Positions 1 to 6,914 of a stretch of 64,000 bases of DNA are shown here, one piece after another. Made by a program: the position numbers and the translations under genes. The stretch spans positions 62,001-126,000 of the forward strand of contig NZ_JODR01000025.1 of the NCBI RefSeq assembly GCF_000725885.1, in the 5' to 3' direction. The notes under the pieces are model-generated. The model was given only the letters and a program-made list of their open reading frames with translations. It ran no database searches and had not been told where the DNA came from. Position 1 is the stretch's first letter. Each line of letters begins with the position of its first letter. Origin of the DNA: Streptomyces albus subsp. albus (lineage in GTDB: Bacteria > Actinomycetota > Actinomycetes > Streptomycetales > Streptomycetaceae).

Positions 1-2493
1 GCGCCGACGCGCGTCCGCCAGCAGCAGCCGCTTGGGGTACATCCCCGGATCGTGCTCCAGGACACCGGCGTAGAAGGCGGCCGGACGGTGGGCCTTGAGC
101 CATGCCGACTGGTAGGTCGGCACGGCGAACGCCACCGCGTGCGCCTTGCAGAAACCGTACGAGCCGAACGACTCCACGATCTTCCAGGCGTGCGCGACCG
201 CCTCGGCGGAGAAACCCCGCAGGGCGGCGGCGCGTTCGAACCAGGCCTTCGCGGCGGGCCGCTGCTCGTCGTCCTTGAGCACCCGCCGCACCTCGTCGGC
301 ACGGCCCCGGTCGCAGCCCGTCAGCCGGGAGAGGATGCGGATGACCTGCTCGTGGAAGATGGCCACCCCGTACGTCTCGGCCAGCGGCTCGGCCACATCC
401 GGGTGCGGATGGTGGATACGGCGCCGCCCGTGCCGGGCCTCGATGAAGGGGTGCACCATGTCGGCACCGACCGGGCCCGGCCGGAACAGGGAGATGTCCA
501 CCACCAGATCGTGGAAGGTCTCCGGCTGGAGCCGTGCGATCAGATCCCGCTGGCCCGGCGACTCGATCTGGAAACAGCCCAGCGTCTCCGAGGCCCGGAT
601 CAGCTCGTAGGTGGCCGGATCGCCCTCCGGGACCGCGTCCAGATCGATCCGCTCCCCCGTGGCCCGCTCCACCTCGGCGACCGCGTGCGCCATCGCCGAC
701 TGGAGCCGCACCCCCAGCACGTCCAGTTTCAGCAGCCCCAGATCCTCCACGTCGTCCTTGTCGAACTGCGCCATCGCGAAACCCTCCCCACTGGTGGGCA
801 CCACCGGGGTACGGGCCCGCAGCGAGGAGTCCGACAGCAGCACCCCGCACGGGTGCATGGCCACTCCGCGCGGCAGCCCGTCCAGCGCCTCGACCAGGTC
901 CCAGAAGTGGTCGCCGTGGTCCTCCTCGGCAACCTGCCCCAGCTCCGGCAGCTCGGCCAGCGCCGCCCGCGCGTCCCGCGCCCTGATGTGCGGGAACGCC
1001 TTGGCGAGCCGGTCCACCTCGGCCGGGTCCATGCCCAGCGCCGCACCCACGTCCCGGATGGCGTGCCGCACCCGGTAGGTCTCGGGCATGGCGACGGTGG
1101 CCACCCGCTCCTCGCCGAACCGTTCGAAGATGGCGCGGTAGACCTCCAGCCTGCGCGCCGACTCCACGTCGATGTCGATGTCGGGCAGCTCGGCCCGGCG
1201 CGGCGAGAGGAACCGCTCCATCAGCAGACCGTGCTCGACGGGGTCGGCGTGCGCGATGCCCAGCAGATGGTTGACGAAGGAGCCCGCGCCCGAACCGCGC
1301 GCCGCGACCCGGATGCCCAGCTCGCGGACGTCCTCGACGATCCGCGCGACGGTCAGGAAGTACGAGGAGTAGCCCAGGGACTCGATGATGGCCAGCTCCT
1401 CGTCCAGCCGCCGCCAGCGCCGCTCGTCCCGCTCGTAGCGGCGGGTCACCATCGCGGCGGCACAGCGGGAGCGCAGGGCCCGCGCTGCGGTGTGGCCGCC
1501 GGTACCGGCCAGATGTGCCTCGGGGAAGTGGACCCGGCCGATCCCCAGATCTTCCTCCGGGTCCACCCGGCAGGCATCGGCGGTCTCCTCGGTGAGGGCG
1601 AGGAGACGGTGCGCGGTGGCCCGCCGGTACCCGGCGGCCTCCGCGATCCGTTCCGCCACCCGGGCCATCTCCTCGGTCCCCTTCAGCCAGCGCTCCCCGC
1701 TGTCGAGCCCCCGCCGGGGATCGACGGGGACGAGCCGGCGGGCCGCGTCCAGCACGTCGGCGACGTTCACCTCGGTGCCCGCCGCCGGATCGGCGTACCG
1801 GACGGCGTTCGTCAGGACCGGCCCGACACCTTCCTGAGCGGCCAGGCCCAGCATCCGGGCGGCCTCCCGCAGCGGGCCCGAACCGGTGACGGCCAGGCGC
1901 AGCGCGTCGCCGTACCGCTCGCGCCAGGAGGCCAGGAGGGCCGCGGCCCGGTCCGGGCGGCCGGCCGCGAGCGCGTGGCCGACGTCCGAGTCGGCACCCA
2001 GCAGGACGACGACCCCCTCGCCGCCGAGCGCGTCACGGGGCAGCAGGGGCCTGTCGGAACCGTCCGCGTGCGCGGCGGTGATCATGCGGCACAGCTCGGC
2101 CCAGCCACCGGCGCCGTCCCGGGCGAGGAAGACGGCGCGGGGGGCCGACTCGTCGATGAAGCTGCCGCCCCTGGCCGGGGTCCGGCGGTGCGATGGGGTG
2201 CTCTGGTGCCCGGCCGCTCCCCCGCGCGGGTCCCCCGGCCCCCGGGACGCGCCCCGTTCCCCCTGCGGGGTTCCGGGCGGTGTGACGGCCAGGTCCACGC
2301 CGTACACCGGGCGGACGCCGTTGCGGGCGCAGGCCCGGGAGAAGCGGACCGCTCCCGCGAGGGTGTCGCGGTCGGTCAGGGCGAGTGCGGGCAGGCCGCG
2401 GGCGGCAGCGCGGTCGGCGAGGGTTTCCGGGTGGGAGGCGCCGTAGCGCATGGAGAAGCCGGAGGCCGTGTGCAGGTGTGTGAAGCCGTGCAT
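1..2493 (-). CDS. dnaE2: Error-prone DNA polymerase III alpha subunit DnaE2 (3' part outside window)
   Basis: Translesion C-family polymerase of the inducible actinobacterial mutasome. The first 831 residues are visible; the C-terminus lies beyond position 1. The N-terminus carries a PHP domain (HLHTASGFSMRYG near residue 6), followed by a Gly/Pro/Arg-rich insertion around residues 72-110. The palm active site PDIDID includes D438 and D440, and the fingers region follows (DISLFRPGP, then KAHAVAFAVPTYQSAWLKAH). The ATG at 2493 has a GGGAGGTGA ribosome site about 8 bases upstream. A near-perfect SOS box lies 66 bases upstream. DnaE2 rather than replicative DnaE1 is inferred from the SOS box, the lineage-typical insertion and synteny with the S. 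coelicolor dnaE2 neighbourhood; full length and the C-terminus would settle it. Confidence 0.88.
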   Translation of the reverse strand, partial: MHGFTHLHTASGFSMRYGASHPETLADRAAARGLPALALTDRDTLAGAVRFSRACARNGVRPVYGVDLAVTPPGTPQGERGASRGPGDPRGGAAGHQSTPSHRRTPARGGSFIDESAPRAVFLARDGAGGWAELCRMITAAHADGSDRPLLPRDALGGEGVVVLLGADSDVGHALAAGRPDRAAALLASWRERYGDALRLAVTGSGPLREAARMLGLAAQEGVGPVLTNAVRYADPAAGTEVNVADVLDAARRLVPVDPRRGLDSGERWLKGTEEMARVAERIAEAAGYRRATAHRLLALTEETADACRVDPEEDLGIGRVHFPEAHLAGTGGHTAARALRSRCAAAMVTRRYERDERRWRRLDEELAIIESLGYSSYFLTVARIVEDVRELGIRVAARGSGAGSFVNHLLGIAHADPVEHGLLMERFLSPRRAELPDIDIDVESARRLEVYRAIFERFGEERVATVAMPETYRVRHAIRDVGAALGMDPAEVDRLAKAFPHIRARDARAALAELPELGQVAEEDHGDHFWDLVEALDGLPRGVAMHPCGVLLSDSSLRARTPVVPTSGEGFAMAQFDKDDVEDLGLLKLDVLGVRLQSAMAHAVAEVERATGERIDLDAVPEGDPATYELIRASETLGCFQIESPGQRDLIARLQPETFHDLVVDISLFRPGPVGADMVHPFIEARHGRRRIHHPHPDVAEPLAETYGVAIFHEQVIRILSRLTGCDRGRADEVRRVLKDDEQRPAAKAWFERAAALRGFSAEAVAHAWKIVESFGSYGFCKAHAVAFAVPTYQSAWLKAHRPAAFYAGVLEHDPGMYPKRLLLADARRR

Positions 2494-2558
2494 CCGTGTG
2501 TCACCTCCCGCGCCTGTGCCTCCCCCCTCTCTGTCCGAGCACCACAATAAACCAGCCA

Positions 2559-2574
2559 TCGAACTTTTATTCGA
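2559..2574 (-). promoter_or_regulatory. LexA (SOS) box upstream of dnaE2
   Basis: The 16-bp sequence TCGAAC-TTTT-ATTCGA matches the Gram-positive/actinobacterial LexA box TCGAAC-N4-GTTCGA at 11 of 12 fixed positions. It sits in a short AT-rich stretch 66 bp upstream of the dnaE2 start, where it would cover the promoter. This predicts repression by LexA and induction by DNA damage. Confidence 0.8.
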
Positions 2575-2790
2575 ATGACGCCTCCGGCCCCGCCCTCGAA
2601 CGGGGCCTCGGCCCGGTTTCCCCCCGCCTGAGCTCAGGCTCCGCACGGGCTCCGGTGGCTCCGCCACTGGCCCAGCAGCGGGAACGGCCGCTCCGATCCG
2701 GCCACGAGTGGTGCCCACCGAAGGAGTGAGCGCCGAGCCGTGGGCACTCCCCGGGGACCGGCGCGGAGCCCGTTCGCTTCTCACCCGATT

Positions 2791-2817
2791 CACAGGCGGC
2801 ACACAGCCCGCTCTCAG
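2791..2817 (+). promoter_or_regulatory. Phased direct-repeat operator upstream of the response regulator
   Basis: Three pentamers start exactly 11 bp apart: CACAG at 2791, CACAG at 2802 and CTCAG at 2813. One-turn spacing of direct repeats is the usual arrangement for OmpR/PhoB-family winged-helix dimers. The same element, with the same CACAGGCGG core, occurs before the glycosyltransferase gene at 5414. Autoregulation by the adjacent regulator is inferred. Confidence 0.6.
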
Positions 2818-2840
2818 CGACGCACCGCAGCCTGGCCTCC

Positions 2841-3656
2841 ATGAGCGATCCCCGCGCCGCCTCCCCGCCCACACCCGCCCTGCCCCCCTCCCCCACCCGG
2901 GCCGTCTCCGCGCCCGCGCCCGGCCGCAAGGGGCTGCGGCGGCAGGACGGCGGACCGGTGCGGGTGCTCGTCGTGGACGACGAGCCCGCGTTGAGCGAAC
3001 TGCTGTCGATGGCGCTGCGCTACGAGGGCTGGGAGGTCAGGGCCGAGGGGGACGGCACCTCCGCCCTGCGCACGGCCCGCGACTGGGGCCCCGACACCGT
3101 GGTGCTGGATGTGATGCTGCCCGACATGGACGGGCTCACCGTGCTCGGCAGACTGCGGCAGGAGGCCCCGGAGGTGCCGGTGCTCTTCCTGACCGCCAAG
3201 GACGCGGTCGAGGACCGGATCGCCGGGCTGACGGCAGGCGGTGACGACTACGTCACCAAGCCCTTCAGCCTGGAGGAGGTCGTCGCCAGGCTGCGCGGGC
3301 TGCTGCGCCGGGCGGGCGCCGCCGCCGCGCGGAGCTCCTCCCTGCTCGTCGTCGGGGACCTGGTGCTGGACGAGGAGAGCCACGACGTCACACGCGGCGG
3401 CGACGAGATCCATCTGACGGCCACCGAGTTCGAGCTGCTGCGCTACCTGATGCGCAATCCGCGACGGGTGCTCAGCAAGGCCCAGATCCTCGACCGGGTA
3501 TGGCACTACGACTTCGGCGGCCAGGCCAACGTCGTCGAGCTGTACATCTCCTATCTGCGCCGCAAGATCGACGCCGGACGGTCCCCGATGATCCACACCC
3601 GGCGCGGTGCCGGGTACGTCCTCAAGGCCGCCGCACCGGCGCCCCCGGAGAGCTGA
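2841..3656 (+). CDS. OmpR-family response regulator
   Basis: DNA-binding response regulator of 271 residues. About 40 Ala/Pro-rich residues precede the receiver domain. The receiver has the acidic pair D46-D47 (VVDDEP), phospho-acceptor D90 in LDVMLPDMDG, and K140 in VTKPF. A C-terminal winged helix-turn-helix covers about residues 175-265 (LTATEFELLRYLM, then the conserved RRGAGYVL). Its stop is 8 bases before the kinase start, so the two are co-transcribed. The ATG at 2841 has no strong ribosome site; a GTG just before the receiver (about residue 40) is an alternative start. The phased repeats immediately upstream suggest autoregulation. Confidence 0.93.
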   Translation: MSDPRAASPPTPALPPSPTRAVSAPAPGRKGLRRQDGGPVRVLVVDDEPALSELLSMALRYEGWEVRAEGDGTSALRTARDWGPDTVVLDVMLPDMDGLTVLGRLRQEAPEVPVLFLTAKDAVEDRIAGLTAGGDDYVTKPFSLEEVVARLRGLLRRAGAAAARSSSLLVVGDLVLDEESHDVTRGGDEIHLTATEFELLRYLMRNPRRVLSKAQILDRVWHYDFGGQANVVELYISYLRRKIDAGRSPMIHTRRGAGYVLKAAAPAPPES

Positions 3657-3664
3657 CGCCCGCC

Positions 3665-5263
3665 ATGCGCAGACCCCGCTCGCTGCGGACCCGGCTGGTC
3701 GTCTCCTCCGTCGCACTGATCGCGGTGGTTGCCGCCGTCATCAGTGCGGTGACCACGATCGCCCTGCACTCGTACCTCCTCGGCCAGCTCGACACCCAGC
3801 TCTCCGATGTCGCCCGGCGCGCGGCAGGCCCCGGGCCGCCGGGCGTCAACAAGCCACCCCACGCTGCTGACCTGCGATTCCTCACCATGGGAGGCCAGCC
3901 CGTCGGCACGATCGGCGCCGTCGTACCGGACGGCGGCGAGGGCGGCGTCCGGCACGGCGGTATCAGCGTGCAAAGCGAGACCACCGCGGGCGAACCCCGG
4001 ATCGACGCGCGCCGGCTCACCCGCGAGCAGACCGGCGCGCTCGGACAGGTCCCCCTCGACGGGGCGCCGCACAGCGTGGACGTGCCGCACGCGGGCGGCT
4101 ACCGGATGATCTCCCAGCCGTTCGACGGCGGCACCCTGCTCGTCGGACTGCCGACCGCGCAGGTCGAGGACACCCTCAGCACGCTGGTGGTGGTCGAGGT
4201 CTGCGTGTCGGCGGCGGGGCTGGTCGCTGCGGGAATCGCGGGCGCCGCCAGTGTACGGATGGCCCTGCGTCCGCTGCGCCGCATGGCGCAGACCGCCAAA
4301 CGCGTCTCCGCCCTCCCACTGCACCAGGGGGAGGTGGTGCTGCGCGAACGGGTACCGGAACAGGACACCGACCCTCGCACCGAGGCCGGCCAGGTGGGCG
4401 CCGCGCTCAACAGGATGCTCGGTCACGTCGGTTCGGCGCTGGCCGCGCGCTACGAGAGCGAGATGCGGGTACGCCGTTTCGTCGCCGATGCCGGCCACGA
4501 GCTGCGCACCCCGCTGGCCTCGATCCGCGGTTACGCCGAACTCACCCACCGAGGCGGCGAACCCGTCGGCCCCGACACCCGGCACGCCCTCTCCCGCATC
4601 GAGTCGGAGTCGAGGCGCATGACGGACCTGGTCGAGGACCTGCTGCTGCTCGCCCGGCTGGACGCCGGACGCCCGCTGAACACCCGTACGCTCGATCTGT
4701 CGCCGCTGGTGGTGGACGCGGTCAGCGACGCCAGGGCGGCGGGCCCCGGGCACCGCTGGCGGCTGGATCTGCCCGGGGAGGCGACGCTGGTGCGCGGCGA
4801 CGCGTCCCGGCTCCAGCAGGTGCTGGTGAACCTGCTGGCCAACGCACGCACCCACACCCCCGAGGGCACGGTGGTGACGGCGCGGGTCCGCCGGGCGGCA
4901 GCGGGCGGCGGCGTGGCGGTGCAGGTCGAGGACGACGGGCCCGGCATCCCGCGACAGACCCTGCCCCACATCTTCGAGCGCTTCGCACGCGGCGACCCCT
5001 CGCGCTCCCGCACGCACGGCAACACAGGGCTGGGCCTGGCCATCGTGCGGGCCGTCGTGGCGGCTCACGGAGGAGAGGTGTCGGTGACGAGCGCACCCGG
5101 CCGCACCGTCTTCACCGTCCGCCTGCCCGACCCGGACACGGAACCGCCCGTGCCGGACGGCCGCTCGCCCGCACCGGGGGAACGTGCCGCCCCGGGCAGG
5201 CGGCCGGCCGGTGCCCAGGGGCAACCGCCCGCACCGGACGGTCAGCTGCCCGCGGTGGACTGA
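3665..5263 (+). CDS. Sensor histidine kinase, partner of the adjacent response regulator
   Basis: Membrane kinase of 532 residues. TM1 lies at about residues 12-36, followed by an extracytoplasmic loop of about 135 residues and TM2 at about 172-199. HAMP follows, then HisKA with phospho-acceptor H278 in AGHELRTPLASIRGY. The ATPase domain has the N box (NLLANARTHTP), the G1 box (DDGPGIP), the F box (FERFARGDPSRS) and the G2 box (GLGLAIV). The last ~50 residues are a Pro/Gly/Ala-rich tail beyond the kinase fold, unlikely to be structured. The start at 3665 fits the position of TM1. The signal sensed is not evident. The genes downstream suggest control of a cell-envelope glycosylation pair. Confidence 0.93.
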   Translation: MRRPRSLRTRLVVSSVALIAVVAAVISAVTTIALHSYLLGQLDTQLSDVARRAAGPGPPGVNKPPHAADLRFLTMGGQPVGTIGAVVPDGGEGGVRHGGISVQSETTAGEPRIDARRLTREQTGALGQVPLDGAPHSVDVPHAGGYRMISQPFDGGTLLVGLPTAQVEDTLSTLVVVEVCVSAAGLVAAGIAGAASVRMALRPLRRMAQTAKRVSALPLHQGEVVLRERVPEQDTDPRTEAGQVGAALNRMLGHVGSALAARYESEMRVRRFVADAGHELRTPLASIRGYAELTHRGGEPVGPDTRHALSRIESESRRMTDLVEDLLLLARLDAGRPLNTRTLDLSPLVVDAVSDARAAGPGHRWRLDLPGEATLVRGDASRLQQVLVNLLANARTHTPEGTVVTARVRRAAAGGGVAVQVEDDGPGIPRQTLPHIFERFARGDPSRSRTHGNTGLGLAIVRAVVAAHGGEVSVTSAPGRTVFTVRLPDPDTEPPVPDGRSPAPGERAAPGRRPAGAQGQPPAPDGQLPAVD

Positions 5264-5413
5264 CCCTTCTCCGCGTCGGGGGGAGCAGCCGGACGCGCCG
5301 GCGGACGCCTGCCCGTGTCCCGGAGGCACCCGCCCCGGCCCGGCGGATTCCCGGCCCCCTCCGAGAAGTGTCCGACCGCTTCCGGCGGGCCCCGGCGGCG
5401 CCGGAAGGCAACT

Positions 5414-5451
5414 CACAGGCGGGGCACAGCTTCAGCACAAAGGGCTGACAG
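5414..5451 (+). promoter_or_regulatory. Phased direct-repeat operator upstream of the GT2-GtrA gene
   Basis: Pentamers repeat at 11-bp spacing: CACAG at 5414, CACAG at 5425, CACAA at 5436 and GACAG at 5447. The first 9 bases (CACAGGCGG) are identical to the site at 2791. The distance to the start codon (61 bp) is close to that at the response-regulator gene (50 bp). This makes the glycosyltransferase pair a likely direct target of that regulator. Confidence 0.6.
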
Positions 5452-5474
5452 CGCAGTTCGCGAGTGTCGCCGCC

Positions 5475-6914
5475 ATGCGAACCGACATCACTCCCATCCC
5501 GGGGTGCCCAGGCGCAAGCGGCGCTCCCGGCGAGGTGGTGGAACCCGCCACGCGGACGCTGCCCGACGGTGACGCCCTGCCGGCCCGGCACCACCTGCCC
5601 GCGCTCCCGCCCTCGCGGACGGTGCTCGACGTGGTCGTCCCCGTCCACAACGAGGAGGCCGGGCTCGAAGCCTGCGTCCGGCGCCTGCACGCCTTCCTCA
5701 CCGGGAACTTCCCCTACGGCTTCCGTATCACCGTCGCCGACAACGCCAGCGTGGACCGCACCCCCCAGGTGGCGGCGGCTCTCGACCGCGCCTACGACGA
5801 AGTGCGGGCCGTACGGCTGGAGGAAAAGGGCCGGGGCCGGGCGCTGCGCGCCGTCTGGGAGTCCTCGGACGCGCCGGTCCGCGCCTACATGGACGTCGAC
5901 CTCTCCACCGACCTCAACGCGCTGCTGCCGCTGGTGGCACCCCTCATCTCCGGCCACTCCGACCTGGCCATCGGCACCCGCCTGGCAGCAGGCTCCCGGG
6001 TCGTCCGGGGCGCCAAGCGCGAGGTCGTGTCGCGGGCCTACAACCTGATCCTGCGCGGCTCGCTGGCCGCCCGCTTCTCGGACGCGCAGTGCGGCTTCAA
6101 GGCCATCCGGGGCGAGGTCGCCACGCTGCTGCTGCCGCTGGTGGAGGACACGGGCTGGTTCTTCGACACGGAACTGCTGGTCCTCGCCCAGCGCGCCGGA
6201 CTGCGCATCCACGAGGTTCCGGTGGACTGGGTGGACGACCCCGACAGCCGCGTCGACCTGGTCCCCACCGCCGTCGCCGACCTCAAGGGCGTATGGCGCA
6301 TCGGGCGGGCGCTGGCCACCGGGGCGCTGCCCCTGGGACGGCTGCGCCGCCCCTTCGGCGACGATCCGCGCGACCGGGAACTGGCCGGTGTGCCGGGCGG
6401 TCTCGCCCGCCGGCTCCTGGGCTTCTGCGCCGTCGGGGCAGTGAGCACACTGCTGTATCTCGCGCTGTACTCGCTGCTGCGCACGAGCACGGAGCCCCAG
6501 GTGGCGAACGCGGCGGCGCTGCTGCTGTCGGCCCTCGCCAACACCGCGGCCAACCGCCGGCTCACCTTCGGCGTACGCGGCCGGGAGCGTGCCGTGCGGC
6601 ACCAGGCGCAGGGCCTCGTGGTGTTCGCCGTCGGGCTGGCACTGACCAGCGGCTCGCTGGCCGCGCTGGACGCCGCCGACGCGGGCGCCTCGCCCGGCAG
6701 CGAACTCGCCGTCCTCGTCGTCGCCAACCTCGCCGCGACCGTGGTGCGCTTCCTCCTCTTCCGGATCTGGGTCTTCCGCCCCGGGAGGGCGCGGCCGGCG
6801 CCCGCGTCACGGCCCTCGTCCGCGCACCCGGCCACGGACACGCCCGCGCCCACGGCTCCCCCTGCCGCTCCCGCCCCCGGTCCGGCCGGACACGACGAAC
6901 GGACCCGCGCATGA
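5475..6914 (+). CDS. Polyprenyl-phosphate glycosyltransferase (GT2) fused to a GtrA-like membrane domain
   Basis: Protein of 479 residues. The GT2 domain of the dolichol-phosphate-mannose synthase type starts near residue 50 (VVVPVHNEEAGLEACV). It has the DVDLSTDL metal site near residue 138 and the conserved QCGFKAI segment. From about residue 311 a GtrA-type four-helix membrane domain follows (LLGFCAVGAVSTLLYLALY). The tail is Pro/Ala-rich. Family knowledge: the GT2 part loads a sugar onto a polyprenyl phosphate at the inner face, and GtrA proteins are thought to flip that lipid. The ATG at 5475 follows the phased repeats. The stop overlaps the next start as ATGA, so translation is coupled. 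The sugar is unknown. Confidence 0.88.
   Translation: MRTDITPIPGCPGASGAPGEVVEPATRTLPDGDALPARHHLPALPPSRTVLDVVVPVHNEEAGLEACVRRLHAFLTGNFPYGFRITVADNASVDRTPQVAAALDRAYDEVRAVRLEEKGRGRALRAVWESSDAPVRAYMDVDLSTDLNALLPLVAPLISGHSDLAIGTRLAAGSRVVRGAKREVVSRAYNLILRGSLAARFSDAQCGFKAIRGEVATLLLPLVEDTGWFFDTELLVLAQRAGLRIHEVPVDWVDDPDSRVDLVPTAVADLKGVWRIGRALATGALPLGRLRRPFGDDPRDRELAGVPGGLARRLLGFCAVGAVSTLLYLALYSLLRTSTEPQVANAAALLLSALANTAANRRLTFGVRGRERAVRHQAQGLVVFAVGLALTSGSLAALDAADAGASPGSELAVLVVANLAATVVRFLLFRIWVFRPGRARPAPASRPSSAHPATDTPAPTAPPAAPAPGPAGHDERTRA

Larger units (their letters stand above)
2494..2840. other. Divergent intergenic region dnaE2 / response regulator
   Basis: No credible gene is seen here. The left part holds the AT-rich dnaE2 promoter area with the SOS box. 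The right end holds the 11-bp phased repeats in front of the response regulator gene. The middle is GC-rich without a clear hairpin. Confidence 0.6.

Noticed and set aside
52..2550. 832-codon open frame on the plus strand
   Set aside because: It is antisense to dnaE2, whose protein has all expected motifs. The plus-strand product is Arg/Pro/Gly/His-rich with no domain. Similar long antisense frames oppose scpA, pyrG, recN, nadK and desA and were rejected for the same reason.
6089..6910. In-frame extension upstream of the GT-C gene
   Set aside because: It overlaps the GT2-GtrA coding sequence in another frame and is Arg-rich noise. The ATG at 6911 in the ATGA overlap is clearly the start.
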